From assembly GCF_003352385.1 (NCBI RefSeq), contig NZ_CP031243.1, forward strand, positions 970,501 through 1,034,500: a stretch of 64,000 bases of DNA, in the 5' to 3' direction. The DNA comes from Haemophilus haemolyticus. Lineage in GTDB: Bacteria; Pseudomonadota; Gammaproteobacteria; Enterobacterales; Pasteurellaceae. The translations under genes were made by a program, and so were the position numbers. Numbering within the stretch: position 1 is the first letter of the stretch; each line of letters begins with the position of its first letter. The notes below the pieces were generated by a model. The model did no database searches and was not told where the DNA came from. It was given only the letters and a program-made list of their open reading frames with translations. Positions 48,168 to 59,092 of this stretch are shown here, piece after piece.

Positions 48168-48551
48168 ATGAAATTATCTGAACTTATCCAAGCACCACCG
48201 AGTGAAACTTATATTAAAAATAGTTCTCGACTGGTTTCAGGATTATTTGTTATAGGTGGGTTACTTTATTATCCGACGAACGGTTATGGCACTGTCATTG
48301 CATTGGCATTATCACTAATTGTTTTAGTTGGGCAAAAGATGTTGCTTACCCAAGCAAATAAGGATTTTGCTGATATGTATCAAGCACAGTCTTTATTTGA
48401 AAAAACGCAAAACTATGATTATTTACGTTTTATTATGGCGCGTTCAGAACAGATGCTAAAGGATAATAAAGTGCTTTCTGACAAAGCAAAAAATGAAATC
48501 CATAAGCTACAAGCATTTTCTCAAGATGAATTAGAAAAGATGAGTGAATAA
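48168..48551 (+). CDS. Small membrane protein of unknown function
   Basis: 127 residues. Two hydrophobic segments (about 20-40 and 45-62: LVSGLFVIGGLLYYPTNGYG and VIALALSLIVLVGQKMLL) are followed by a charged helical cytoplasmic tail of about 60 residues. I do not recognise a family. It sits between the manXYZ terminator and argG, on the manXYZ strand but behind the terminator, and has its own terminator. Whether it belongs with the PTS genes is unclear. Confidence 0.7.
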   Translation: MKLSELIQAPPSETYIKNSSRLVSGLFVIGGLLYYPTNGYGTVIALALSLIVLVGQKMLLTQANKDFADMYQAQSLFEKTQNYDYLRFIMARSEQMLKDNKVLSDKAKNEIHKLQAFSQDELEKMSE

Positions 48552-48580
48552 AAAATGGCTACATGAAGTAGCCATTTTTA
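48551..48580. terminator. Terminator after the small membrane protein gene
   Basis: AAAAATGGCTAC pairs with GTAGCCATTTTT around ATGAA, beginning at the stop codon. It can work in both directions and also faces argG. Confidence 0.82.
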
Positions 48581-48619
48581 TAAGCGGAAAAGTGCGGTTG
48601 GTTTTCACCGAACTTTATC

Positions 48620-50015
<1,396 letters not shown>

Positions 50016-50095
50016 TTTAAATATAACCGCACTTTTTATGTTTGTCTAGTATTTTATGCATTGAAGCTAAAAATCTTTATTTGTCATCATGCATA

Positions 50096-50125
50096 AAAAT
50101 CCCTGCTGTAAAGAGCAGGGATTTT
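50096..50125 (-). terminator. Terminator of purC
   Basis: AAAATCCCTGCT pairs with AGCAGGGATTTT around a 6-base loop and continues into T-rich sequence on the minus strand, five bases past the purC stop. Confidence 0.85.
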
Positions 50126-50130
50126 AATCT

Positions 50131-51003
50131 TTATTTTGTTAATAAATCCAGTGCTTCCTGATATTTATCAACAGTTTTCTGAATAATATTTTCTGGCACT
50201 TTTGGTGCGGGAGCTTGTTTATTCCAGCCGCTATTTTCTAGCCAATCGCGTACAAATTGTTTATCGAATGATGGAGGATTAATCCCTTCTTGATAAGTAT
50301 CGATAGACCAAAAACGGCTAGAATCTGGCGTTAATACTTCGTCCATTAAAGTGAGTGTGCCGTTTTCATCTAAACCAAATTCAAATTTTGTGTCGCAAAT
50401 AATAATGCCTTTAGTCAGTGCATATTCTGCAGCCGTGGTATAAAGTGCAATAGCTTTTTCTTTTACTTGTGCGGCTAAATCTGCCCCGATAAGTTTTTCG
50501 CACTCTGCATAGCTGATATTTATATCGTGGTTGCCAACTTCTTCTTTGCTTGATGGCGTGAAAATAGCTTCGGGTAATTTACTGGCTTCAACTAAGCCTT
50601 CAGGTAATTTTAATCCGCAGATGGTACCAGTTTGTTTGTAATCTTTTAAACCACTGCCAGTTAAATAGCCACGTACGATAGATTCAATTTTAATGGGATT
50701 CAAACGTTTACACACTACAGCGCGATCTTTGACTAAATCAGCTTCTTCTTTTGGCAACACATCATAAACACTCTCGCCAGTGAAATGATTCGGCATAATA
50801 TGAGCAAGTTTGTTAAACCAAAAATTAGAAATTTGAGTCAGAATTTCTCCTTTTCGTGGAATAGGATCATCTAAAATAACATCAAATGCAGATAGGCGGT
50901 CAGAAGCAACCATTAGCATGCGTTTATCATCGATTTCATAGAGATCGCGTACTTTACCTGAATAGATTTTTTTTAGACTTAAAATAGGGAGTTGTTGTGT
51001 CAT
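50131..51003 (-). CDS. purC: Phosphoribosylaminoimidazole-succinocarboxamide synthase (SAICAR synthase)
   Basis: 290 residues from ATG 51003 (MTQQLPILSLKKIYSGKVRD), preceded by AGGTG; the in-frame extension to 51051 is unlikely because it would run into the promoter. SAICAR synthase motifs are SGKVRDLYEIDDKRMLMVASDR, VVCKRLNPIKIESIVRGYLTGSG-like (split here as RLNPIKIESIVRGYL) and CDTKFEFG. This is the longer yeast-like form rather than the roughly 237-residue E. coli form. It performs step 8 of purine synthesis. A PurR box lies upstream. Confidence 0.94.
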   Translation of the reverse strand: MTQQLPILSLKKIYSGKVRDLYEIDDKRMLMVASDRLSAFDVILDDPIPRKGEILTQISNFWFNKLAHIMPNHFTGESVYDVLPKEEADLVKDRAVVCKRLNPIKIESIVRGYLTGSGLKDYKQTGTICGLKLPEGLVEASKLPEAIFTPSSKEEVGNHDINISYAECEKLIGADLAAQVKEKAIALYTTAAEYALTKGIIICDTKFEFGLDENGTLTLMDEVLTPDSSRFWSIDTYQEGINPPSFDKQFVRDWLENSGWNKQAPAPKVPENIIQKTVDKYQEALDLLTK

Positions 51004-51056
51004 CGTTTTGCACCTGTATGAAAGTAAAAACTGGCGCGTATTGTACCGCACTTTTA

Positions 51057-51072
51057 AAGCAAACGTTTGCTA
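51057..51072. promoter_or_regulatory. PurR operator of purC
   Basis: AAGCAAACGTTTGCTA is a perfect palindrome matching the PurR consensus core GCAAACGTTTGC, 54-69 bases before the purC start. Confidence 0.8.
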
Positions 51073-51087
51073 TTTTTTAAAGAAATA

Positions 51088-51116
51088 AAAAAATCCCCTG
51101 AAATTTCAGGGGAAGT
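51088..51116 (-). terminator. Terminator of mrcB
   Basis: TCCCCTG and CAGGGGA pair around AAATTT, and the minus strand continues with TTTTTTTATTTC. Confidence 0.82.
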
Positions 51117-51170
51117 GTAGTTTTTTCGCTTCAAAATATTTGCTTATCATTAGAAATATACTGAGATTAA

Positions 51171-53528
51171 TTATTGAGCGGGTGGATTTGGGTTATCCAA
51201 TACATCCCAGACACTTTCTTGTCGAGGGGCGATTTCTGTTTCAGCTGGTGGAGTAGCTGGCGATGGAGAAGCATTTGGTGTGCCTCCGCAGAAATTTTGT
51301 CCATTATACACCCAAACTGGGATCACTCGATTGCTGTCACAATCCCAGCTACCATGTTGGGTAATACCAACCCATTTCATATTCGCGGGTTTATTTAGCT
51401 TCAATTTTTCAATATAAGTATGGCTTAAATAATCTTTATAAATCTGTAATGCGCCTGATGCACCAGTAAGTTTTGTTTCGCCATTATCATCGCGACCAAG
51501 CCAAACTGTGCTGATATTTTTTCCATCGATCCCCACAAACCAAGTATCACGCGCATCATTTGTTGTCCCTGTTTTACCGGCTAAACGTAAATCTGCATAA
51601 TCATTTTTTAAGCTACGAGCTGTACCCCGTTCAACAGTTTGTTGCATCGCAAATAACGTTTGGAATGCTGCTTCTTGTGGGACCACTTGTTTTGCGGTTT
51701 TATCATGTTGATAAATGATATTTCCTTGACGATCCGCAATGGTATCGACGGTTGTGAGTTCAATCCGCCCACCTTGATTCGCAATAGTTTGATAAAGTTT
51801 AGTTACATCATAAGGTGAGATGGTATAAGCGCCGAGTAACATAGCGGGCACTTTTGGAATTTCCACATTATCCCATCCCATCGCTTTTTGTGTATCAATG
51901 ACTTTGCTCAAGCCGACTTTCATCCCAATATTCACAGTCGGAATATTTAAAGAACGTGCTAAGGCATCCATTAACATCACTGAACCACTATATTTTTTGT
52001 CATAGTTGCGCGGCTGCCACGGCGGGCTACCTTTGACATTAATTGTAATTGGCTGATTATTAATTGGGGTATTTAAACGGAACTGTTCTGGATTCGAAAG
52101 TGCGGTCAAATAAATTGATGGTTTTACTAAAGAACCAATTTGACGTTTTGCCATTAATGCACGATTAAAGCCTGCATATTGCGTTTGCAAACCGCCCACT
52201 ACCGCACGAATTTCACCCACGCGGTAATCCGCAACAATCATGGCGCCTTCTAAATATGGATTTTTCGTTTTCAGTTGTAGTTGTGAAACTGTATTCACTA
52301 CTGCATTTTCTGCTTGGGCTTGTTGTTTTAAATCCATTGTGGTGAAAATCCGTGCGCCAAGTAAACTGGAGATTTTATGCTCGCCTAATTCACGACGTAA
52401 ATCCGCCTGTAAAGTTTGAATAAATGACGGATATTTACGGGATATTTGTCCTTTTTGTTGAACACCTAAAGGTCGTTGGCTTAATAATTGGTAAAGTTCA
52501 TCACCGATCATTTTATGTTCAAGCATGAGCTTTAAAACAACATTACGACGTTCTAAGGCATTTTGAGGATTACGCCAAGGATTATAAAGTGAAGGACCTT
52601 TGACCATACCGACTAAAAGTGCAATTTGATCTAAGCTAATTTCACGAATCGAACGACCAAAATAGAATTGGCTGGCTAATTCAAAACCGTGAATTTGCGT
52701 ATCGCCATTTTGTCCGAGATAAATTTCATTGAGATAGGTTTCGAGAATACGATTTTTATCATAACGCCAATCTAACACCAATGACATCAAGGCTTCGTTC
52801 GCTTTACGGGTAATCGTACGTTCGCTTGATAAAAATAAATTTTTCACTAGTTGCTGAGTGAGCGTACTACCGCCTTGTACGGTTTGTCCCGCACGAATAT
52901 TGGTAATTAATGCTCGTATAATCCCCACTGGATTTATGCCGTGATGATCATAAAAACGGCGATCTTCCGTTAAAATTAGGGCATCAATCAATAAGCGCGG
53001 ATAATTTTGTAAAGGAATTGCAAGGCGATCTTCATTATCAGATTCCAACATCGCAATCAATTTTGGCGCAAGGCGAAACTCATCGATTGCTTTTACGGCA
53101 ACGAGATCTTCAATTCGATTAAGTTTGTTATCGACAAAACGTAAACGTAAAACTCGTTGTGGTTCTGGTTTATCAGGGAAAGGGAAAGCTCGACGAAGAA
53201 CCACAATGGTATCATCTTCTAATTTGAAATCGCCTGGTGCAGCTACCATGGTCGTTTGGCGATATTCGTTATCTAATAAAATTTGAATCACTTCATCAAA
53301 AGCGAGATTATCTGAAATCTTCACGCTTTCAATACGGCTATACACTTCAGCGGGCAAACGCCAAATTTGCCCGTCCATTTTCGAACGGATTTGCCAATCT
53401 AAATATCCGCCATAAAATACGATTAATACCGCACCAGTAAACGCGACTTTGAATAGAAAACTTTTGAAAGAACGGCATTTTTTTGGTGTTTTTTCTTCGG
53501 GATTTTTTTGAACGTTTTCGGTGGTCAT
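51171..53528 (-). CDS. mrcB: Penicillin-binding protein 1B (bifunctional)
   Basis: 785 residues. A short cytoplasmic tail and one membrane helix (FTGAVLIVFYGGYL) lead to a UB2H domain (about 70-150), then the GT51 glycosyltransferase with EDRRFYDHHGINPVGIIRA and GGSTLTQQLVKNLFL, then the transpeptidase with catalytic Ser in GSLVKPSIYL, the SLN motif (RSLNIPTVN) and KTGTTNDARD. It polymerises and cross-links peptidoglycan in the periplasm. The domain order identifies PBP1B rather than PBP1A. Confidence 0.95.
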   Translation of the reverse strand: MTTENVQKNPEEKTPKKCRSFKSFLFKVAFTGAVLIVFYGGYLDWQIRSKMDGQIWRLPAEVYSRIESVKISDNLAFDEVIQILLDNEYRQTTMVAAPGDFKLEDDTIVVLRRAFPFPDKPEPQRVLRLRFVDNKLNRIEDLVAVKAIDEFRLAPKLIAMLESDNEDRLAIPLQNYPRLLIDALILTEDRRFYDHHGINPVGIIRALITNIRAGQTVQGGSTLTQQLVKNLFLSSERTITRKANEALMSLVLDWRYDKNRILETYLNEIYLGQNGDTQIHGFELASQFYFGRSIREISLDQIALLVGMVKGPSLYNPWRNPQNALERRNVVLKLMLEHKMIGDELYQLLSQRPLGVQQKGQISRKYPSFIQTLQADLRRELGEHKISSLLGARIFTTMDLKQQAQAENAVVNTVSQLQLKTKNPYLEGAMIVADYRVGEIRAVVGGLQTQYAGFNRALMAKRQIGSLVKPSIYLTALSNPEQFRLNTPINNQPITINVKGSPPWQPRNYDKKYSGSVMLMDALARSLNIPTVNIGMKVGLSKVIDTQKAMGWDNVEIPKVPAMLLGAYTISPYDVTKLYQTIANQGGRIELTTVDTIADRQGNIIYQHDKTAKQVVPQEAAFQTLFAMQQTVERGTARSLKNDYADLRLAGKTGTTNDARDTWFVGIDGKNISTVWLGRDDNGETKLTGASGALQIYKDYLSHTYIEKLKLNKPANMKWVGITQHGSWDCDSNRVIPVWVYNGQNFCGGTPNASPSPATPPAETEIAPRQESVWDVLDNPNPPAQ

Positions 53529-53534
53529 AGTCGG

Positions 53535-53888
53535 TTAAGAGATAAAATCAACATAAGCTTCGAGGAAATGGATAAAATCTTGCGTGCCACAAAAAGCAAT
53601 GCTTTCTTCATCATAATAATGAAAATCGTCTTCCAAAATTTCATCTGTTTCAATGGCGAGATTATTCGCTCGTACCATTACTTCATCAGCATCTAAAAAC
53701 AATGTATATTCTGCGCCGATTAAGATCTCTTCTTGATTTTCAGAGAGGGATTGCGCAGTAGAAAGTGCGGTCAAAATCGCCTTTGGATTTGACCGCACTT
53801 CTGTATTGAACCAGTTAGCAAGAGCAATGTGTTCCATCGAACATTTTACGGATACATTGCCTTGATAATGTGTAAATTGAAAATCCAT
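53535..53888 (-). CDS. yacL: UPF0231 protein YacL
   Basis: 117 residues from ATG 53888 (MDFQFTHYQGNVSVKCSMEH); the longer frame would overlap erpA. Conserved blocks are EYTLFLDADEVMVRAN and DFHYYDEESIAFCG, matching E. coli YacL (about 120). It is acidic and of unknown function. It begins one base past the erpA stop, so the two form an operon. An inverted pair of uptake signals (53763-53800) lies within its codons. Confidence 0.88.
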   Translation of the reverse strand: MDFQFTHYQGNVSVKCSMEHIALANWFNTEVRSNPKAILTALSTAQSLSENQEEILIGAEYTLFLDADEVMVRANNLAIETDEILEDDFHYYDEESIAFCGTQDFIHFLEAYVDFIS

Positions 53889-53889
53889 C

Positions 53890-54234
53890 TTAGATACTAA
53901 AGGATGAACCACAGCCACAAGTGCTGGTAGCATTTGGATTATTTACAGTAAAGCGTGAGCCTTCTAAACCTTCAGTGTAATCGACGGTACCACCGATTAA
54001 ATACTGTAAACTCATTGGGTCAATCACAAGTTGAACCCCTGATTTTTCAATCGTTAAATCGCCTTCATTCACCTTTTCATCAAAAGTAAAACCATATTGG
54101 AAACCGCTACAGCCACCACCCGTGATATACACGCGCAATTTCAAATTAGTATTTTCTTCTTCGCTGATTAAACTTTTTACTTTATTCGCTGCTGCATCAG
54201 TAAATGTCAATGGTACTGCAATGTTATCTGTCAT
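53890..54234 (-). CDS. erpA: Iron-sulfur cluster insertion protein ErpA
   Basis: At 114 residues this is a typical A-type carrier. The three cluster-binding Cys are visible in [11 protein letters not shown] and in STCGCGSSF near the C-terminus. ErpA delivers [4Fe-4S] clusters to target apoenzymes. Divergent to map, with about 135 bases between. Confidence 0.95.
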   Translation of the reverse strand: MTDNIAVPLTFTDAAANKVKSLISEEENTNLKLRVYITGGGCSGFQYGFTFDEKVNEGDLTIEKSGVQLVIDPMSLQYLIGGTVDYTEGLEGSRFTVNNPNATSTCGCGSSFSI

Positions 54235-54327
54235 AATTATTTCCCGCTTCCCGAAAATTTGAATTTCGTTATTATCTAATAACCATTTACTCCATTCAAG
54301 TGTAATCCAGTTTTTTCCTAGAAATCG

Positions 54328-54336
54328 TGCTATAAT
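54328..54336 (+). promoter_or_regulatory. Extended -10 promoter of map
   Basis: TGCTATAAT combines the TGN extension with a perfect TATAAT, 35 bases before the map start. No good -35 hexamer is seen, as expected for extended -10 promoters. Confidence 0.6.
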
Positions 54337-54370
54337 CTGGCAAAATTTTTTTCAAAAAAGGTGAAATAAA

Positions 54371-55177
54371 ATGGCTATTCCAATTAGAACAGAAAAAGAA
54401 ATTGTAAAACTACGTGAGGCCTGCAAATTGGCTTCGGATGTGCTGGTGATGATTGAACCTTACGTAAAAGCAGGTGTAACTACAGGTGAACTTGATCGAA
54501 TTTGCCATGAATATATGGTGAATGAACAAAAGGTTATCCCTGCGTGTTTGAATTATCACGGTTTCCCAAAGGCTACCTGTATTTCCATTAACGAAGTTGT
54601 CTGTCACGGTATTCCAAGTGACGATAAAGTGCTTAAAAATGGCGATATTGTGAATATTGATGTCACGGTGATTAAAGACGGTTATTTTGGTGATAACTCA
54701 AAAATGTATATCGTGGGCGGAGAAACGAATATTCGTAGTAAAAAATTAGTGGAAGCGGCACAAGAAGCCCTATACGTGGGATTGCGCACAGTAAAACCGG
54801 GTATTCGTTTAAATGAAGTAGGTAAAGCTGTGCAAAAATATACAGAAAGCCAAACTTTCAGTGTTGTGCGTGAATATTGCGGACATGGTGTCGGTACAGA
54901 GTTTCACTGCGAACCTCAAGTATTGCATTATTACGCAGATGATGGCGGTGTGATTTTAAAATCCGGAATGGTGTTTACCATTGAACCAATGATTAACGCG
55001 GGCAAAAAAGAAGTGCGCGTGATGGGAGATGGTTGGACAGTAAAAACCAAAGATCGCAGCCATTCAGCACAATACGAACATCAACTTGTTGTCACCGAAA
55101 CTGGTTGTGAAGTGATGACTATCCGCGATGAAGAAATTGCAGAAGGTCGAATCTCACGGATTATGGTGAATGTGTAA
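54371..55177 (+). CDS. map: Methionine aminopeptidase, type I
   Basis: 268 residues. The five metal ligands of the pita-bread fold can be placed in VNIDVTVIKDGYFGDNS (two Asp), GHGVGTEFH (His), FTIEPM (Glu) and QYEHQLVVT (Glu). It removes initiator methionine from nascent proteins. Length and motifs are typical. SD AAGGTG precedes ATG 54371. Confidence 0.96.
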   Translation: MAIPIRTEKEIVKLREACKLASDVLVMIEPYVKAGVTTGELDRICHEYMVNEQKVIPACLNYHGFPKATCISINEVVCHGIPSDDKVLKNGDIVNIDVTVIKDGYFGDNSKMYIVGGETNIRSKKLVEAAQEALYVGLRTVKPGIRLNEVGKAVQKYTESQTFSVVREYCGHGVGTEFHCEPQVLHYYADDGGVILKSGMVFTIEPMINAGKKEVRVMGDGWTVKTKDRSHSAQYEHQLVVTETGCEVMTIRDEEIAEGRISRIMVNV

Positions 55178-55196
55178 TCGCATAAAATTATAAGAT

Positions 55197-55223
55197 AAGG
55201 GCGTAGATATACGCCCTTTTTTA
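55197..55223 (+). terminator. Terminator of map
   Basis: AAGGGCGTA pairs with TACGCCCTT around GATA(T), followed by TTTTTA. Confidence 0.85.
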
Positions 55224-55284
55224 TTAATAAGAATTCTATGAATTTTATAAGGTGCCTTAGGTCTTGTGGGGTAGCATAGGTTTT

Positions 55285-55306
55285 GTAGGGTGGGCGTAAG
55301 CCCACG
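55285..55306. repeat. REP palindrome downstream of the RAYT gene
   Basis: GTAGGGTGGGCGTAAGCCCA followed by CG: a GTGGGC / GCCCAC-type short stem, the same element that recurs on the other side of the RAYT gene. Confidence 0.75.
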
Positions 55307-55338
55307 TGGTGTTCTATATTATAGGCTGGGCTAAATTA

Positions 55339-55869
55339 TTATATTTCTCCCTTAATCATCAACTCAGGATGACCACCCCAATCTTCGGGAAAAATATCTC
55401 TTTTAACATCACGATGAAAGGATGAATACGCCCAATCTTTCACAGCTTGCACATAACCGTGTTTTACAGGATTGTAGTAAATATAATCCCAATGATTTAC
55501 TAAATCTTGATCATCACGAATTAAATGTTCCCAAAAACGGCGTTGCCAAATACCAGCTTCTCTGCGTTTGATATGACTTGCTGTTGGTTGGCGACATTCT
55601 AAGGGTAAACGTTTTGTAAAATTTAATTTTAATAAACGTATTCGTTTAGAAAAATTCATATCATTTTCAGGTAGTTGCATAATCAAATGAAAATGATTGG
55701 GCAAAATACAGAGAGCGATAGTTTCAAATGGGCAATGTGATTGTGTTTCTTTATAAGCTGCACGAAATTCATCAATATAGCGGATTAAATAATTAGCTTT
55801 ACGATTTTGCAAAACCGCTGTGATAAAATACATACCATTTTCAACTTTCATGCGTCGATACCGTGACAT
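55339..55869 (-). CDS. REP-associated tyrosine transposase (RAYT, Y1 family)
   Basis: 176 residues. The Y1/HUH single-strand transposase motifs are the metal-binding ILPNHFHLIMQLPE (His-x-His) near residue 55 and the catalytic Tyr in YIYYNPVKHGYV near 130, and IWQRRFWEHLIRD is a RAYT signature. RAYTs are single-copy, domesticated relatives of IS200/IS605 transposases that process REP palindromes. Here REP copies flank the gene on both sides, which supports the assignment. It lies between map and glnD. Confidence 0.88.
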   Translation of the reverse strand: MSRYRRMKVENGMYFITAVLQNRKANYLIRYIDEFRAAYKETQSHCPFETIALCILPNHFHLIMQLPENDMNFSKRIRLLKLNFTKRLPLECRQPTASHIKRREAGIWQRRFWEHLIRDDQDLVNHWDYIYYNPVKHGYVQAVKDWAYSSFHRDVKRDIFPEDWGGHPELMIKGEI

Positions 55870-55919
55870 ATCAAGTTCCTTATATATTTTATATACCCCT
55901 AAGGTGGGGGAGGTTTTGT

Positions 55920-56156
55920 AGGAAATATAGGAAAATATTATAACACAGGTATTAAGATTTTAACGCGTGGGCTTACGCCCACCCTACGTCTGCCATTTGA
56001 TTTTCCTTAAAATTGTAGGGTGGGCGTAAGCCCAAGTTGAAAATATAGGAAAATATTTATAACACGAGCATTACGTTTTAACGCACGGGTTTACACCCAT
56101 ATTACGTCTGTCATTTGATTTCCCTTAAAATTGTAGGGTGGGCGTAAGCCCACGCG
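55920..56156. repeat. Tandem REP unit, two copies of about 118 bp
   Basis: Two consecutive units (about 55920-56037 and 56038-56155) share the layout ATATAGGAAAATATT, ATAACAC, TTTTAACGC, an inverted REP, ACGTCTG, CATTTGATT and a direct REP. The first unit has CGTGGGCTTACGCCCACCCTAC (55966-55986) and GTAGGGTGGGCGTAAGCCCA (56015-56034). The second has a degenerate CACGGGTTTACACCCATATT (56086 on) and an intact direct copy (56134-56156). Opposed REPs as pairs form a REPIN-like cluster. No gene is seen from 55870 to 56200. Confidence 0.78.
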
Positions 56157-56755
56157 GGATATATAATAAAACCACTTAGAACCACTAAAAGGCAATCAAC
56201 ATGCTGTTTTCTCCGACACTATCTTCTCCTTTAACGCCAAGTGCGGTCAAAATTGAGCGAGAAAATCTCAAGCAATTTGAGCTCGAGAATTTTTCTCGTT
56301 ATTCCATTTTTGAGCTTATTGAAAATCGCTGTGATTTTTATGATGCCTTATTGATTCAACTTTGGCAGGAAAGAGGATTAAGTGAACAGCAAGGCATTTC
56401 TTTAATTGCGGTGGGCGGTTATGGACGGCGTGAGATGTTTCCTTTGTCAGATTTAGGGATATATAATAAAGCTACCTCGAACCACTAAAAGGCAATCAAC
56501 ATGCTGTTTTCTCCGACACTATCTTTTTCTTTAACGCCAAGTGCGGTCAAAATTGAGCGAGAAAATCTCAAGCAATTTGAGCTAGAGAATTTTTCTCGTT
56601 ATTCCATTTTTGAGCTTATTGAAAATCGCAGTAATTTTTATGATGCCTTATTGATTCAACTTTGGCAGGACATGGGATTAAGTGAATTGCAGGGGATTGC
56701 TTTAATTGCGGTGGGTGGTTATGGACGGCGTGAGATGTTTCCTTTGTCGGATCTC
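56156..56755 (+). repeat. 300-bp tandem duplication of the glnD promoter and start
   Basis: GGATATATAATAAA begins at 56156 and again at 56456, and each copy continues through AACCACTAAAAGGCAATCAAC, the ATG and about 84 codons. The two copies differ at roughly 20 of 300 positions by my reading. Confidence 0.9.
56201..56488 (+). pseudogene. Truncated glnD 5' fragment from the tandem duplication
   Basis: 95 codons: the first 85 match the glnD N-terminus ([20 protein letters not shown] through [14 protein letters not shown]), and the last ten (GIYNKATSNH) are read from the promoter of the second copy. It stops just before the catalytic D-x-D of the nucleotidyltransferase, so it cannot be active. 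It has its own copy of the glnD start region and may be translated. Confidence 0.88.
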
Positions 56756-59092
56756 GATTTTTTAATTTTGGTCAAGCAAATACCTAGCCCAGAAATTGAA
56801 GAAAAGATTACACAATTTATCCAATTTTTATGGGATTGTGGCTTTGAGGTGGGAAATAGTGTTCGAACCTTAGCACAATGTGAATCGGAAGGAAAACAAG
56901 ATATTACGATTGCCACCAATTTATTAGAAGCTAGATTTCTTACTGGAGATCGACCGCACTTTGATGCGCTAAATGAATTGGTAAAAAATGCTGATTTTTG
57001 GTCGAAAGAAGATTTTTTTAACGCCAAAGTGCAAGAGCAAATAGAACGTTATCAGCGTTATCACAATACGGCTTATAACCTTGAGCCAGATATTAAGTAC
57101 AGCCCGGGTGGTTTGCGTGATTTGCATTTGTTGTATTGGGTGGCGTTGCGCCATTCGGGGGCGTTGACCCTTGAGGCCATTTTACAAAGCGGTTTTATTT
57201 ATCCTCAAGAATATCAGCAACTACAAGAAAGTCGTGCATTTTTATTTAAAGTGCGGTTCGCTTTGCATTTGATTTTGAAACGTTACGATAATCGTCTGTT
57301 GTTTGATCGCCAAATTAAAGTCAGTGAATTGTTGGGTTTTCGAGGTGAAGGAAATCAAGCTGTGGAAAAAATGATGAAATGTTTTTTTCAAGCATTGCAC
57401 CGAATTTCGCTCATTAGTAATTTGCTGATTCAGCATTATCGAGAAAATGTGCTTTCATCAAATCAGGACAGCGTGATTCATCAGTTAGACGATGATTTTC
57501 AACTGATTAACCAATGCTTGTGTTTACGTAATAGCCTTGTTTTTCAAGAAAAACCAGAACGAATTTTAGATCTATTCTTTTATTTAACGCAGTACGACCA
57601 GGCTAAAATTCATTCTGATACTTTGCGTCAATTACAAATTTCCTTGGATCAATTACCACAAAAATTATGTGAAATTCCTGCAGCTAGAGAAAAATTTCTA
57701 CGTTTGTTTAATCAATCTAATGCGATTAAGCGTGCGTTTATGCCGATGCACCAATATGGCGTATTAACTGCGTATCTTTCCCGATGGCAAGCCATTGAGG
57801 GATTAATGCAATTTGATTTATTCCATATTTATACGGTGGATGAGCATACATTGCGCGTGATGTTAAAATTGGAAAGTTTTCTGTCACAGGAAAGTGCGCA
57901 AGAACATCCGATTGCCCATCGAATTTTTAGCCAACTTTCTGACCGCACTTTGCTTTATATTGCGGCATTGTTCCACGATATTGCAAAAGGGCGGGGCGGT
58001 GATCACGCAGAACTTGGTGCTGTGGATGTTGCCGACTTTGCACAATTACATGGTTTAGATCGCCGAGAAATTGATACCCTTGTTTGGTTAGTTCAATCTC
58101 ATTTGCTGATGTCAATTACTGCGCAACGCCGTGATATTCATGATCCTGAAGTCGTCATGAATTTTGCTGAAGCCGTGCAAAATCAAGTTCGGCTAGATTA
58201 TCTCACCTGTTTAACGGTAGCGGATATTTGTGCAACCAACAGCAATTTATGGAATAGCTGGAAACGTTCGCTTTTTGCCTCTTTATATGAATTTACCGAA
58301 CAGCAATTTGCACAAGGCATGAAAGAATTACTTGATTACTCTGAAAAATCGGAAGAAAACCGAAAACTTGCACAACAAATTTTAACGCAGGATTATTTAG
58401 ATATTGCACCAATCTCGATTGAGCAATTATGGGATCGTTGTCCTGAAGATTATTTTGTACGTAATACGCCAAAACAAATCGCGTGGCATACAAGTTTGCT
58501 GGTGGATTTCGCTGAAGCATTATTAGTGAAAATTAGTAATCGATTTTCACTTGGCGGCACGGAAGTATTTATTTATTGCCAAGATCAACCGCACTTATTT
58601 AATAAAGTCGTGAGTACCATAGGCGCAAAAAAATTCAGTATCCATGATGCGCAGATTATTACGACACAAGATGGTTATGTTTTTGATAGCTTTATCATCA
58701 CGGAACTTAATGGTGAATTAGTGGAATTTGATCGTCGCCGAGAACTAGAGCAAGCCCTAACATTAGCCCTTCAAAGCGAAAAATTACCCGCACTTTCTAT
58801 TACGCCGAACCGTCAACTTCAACATTTCACTCTACAAACCGACGTGCGTTTTTTACATGAAAACAAAAAAGAGCATACTGAAATGGAACTGGTTGCGTTG
58901 GATAAACCGGGGTTATTAGCCCAAGTGAGCCAAATCTTCAGTGAGCTAAATCTCAATTTGTTGAATGCGAAAATTACCACAGTGGGCGAGAAAGCCGAGG
59001 ACTTTTTTATTTTGACGAACCAATTTGGGCAAGCTCTTGCAAGAGAGGAAAGGGAAAAACTGAACAGTGTTATTATTCAGCAAATTAGGTAA
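56501..59092 (+). CDS. glnD: Bifunctional uridylyltransferase / uridylyl-removing enzyme
   Basis: 863 residues. The nucleotidyltransferase motif [19 protein letters not shown] (near residue 75-93) holds the metal-binding D-x-D. The HD hydrolase motif is [14 protein letters not shown] near 500, and two C-terminal ACT domains sense glutamine (second near [18 protein letters not shown]). GlnD uridylylates and de-uridylylates PII proteins to signal nitrogen state. Family length (about 860-890) is full. ATG 56501 lies in the second copy of the duplicated segment, so the promoter is duplicated too. Confidence 0.95.
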   Translation: MLFSPTLSFSLTPSAVKIERENLKQFELENFSRYSIFELIENRSNFYDALLIQLWQDMGLSELQGIALIAVGGYGRREMFPLSDLDFLILVKQIPSPEIEEKITQFIQFLWDCGFEVGNSVRTLAQCESEGKQDITIATNLLEARFLTGDRPHFDALNELVKNADFWSKEDFFNAKVQEQIERYQRYHNTAYNLEPDIKYSPGGLRDLHLLYWVALRHSGALTLEAILQSGFIYPQEYQQLQESRAFLFKVRFALHLILKRYDNRLLFDRQIKVSELLGFRGEGNQAVEKMMKCFFQALHRISLISNLLIQHYRENVLSSNQDSVIHQLDDDFQLINQCLCLRNSLVFQEKPERILDLFFYLTQYDQAKIHSDTLRQLQISLDQLPQKLCEIPAAREKFLRLFNQSNAIKRAFMPMHQYGVLTAYLSRWQAIEGLMQFDLFHIYTVDEHTLRVMLKLESFLSQESAQEHPIAHRIFSQLSDRTLLYIAALFHDIAKGRGGDHAELGAVDVADFAQLHGLDRREIDTLVWLVQSHLLMSITAQRRDIHDPEVVMNFAEAVQNQVRLDYLTCLTVADICATNSNLWNSWKRSLFASLYEFTEQQFAQGMKELLDYSEKSEENRKLAQQILTQDYLDIAPISIEQLWDRCPEDYFVRNTPKQIAWHTSLLVDFAEALLVKISNRFSLGGTEVFIYCQDQPHLFNKVVSTIGAKKFSIHDAQIITTQDGYVFDSFIITELNGELVEFDRRRELEQALTLALQSEKLPALSITPNRQLQHFTLQTDVRFLHENKKEHTEMELVALDKPGLLAQVSQIFSELNLNLLNAKITTVGEKAEDFFILTNQFGQALAREEREKLNSVIIQQIR

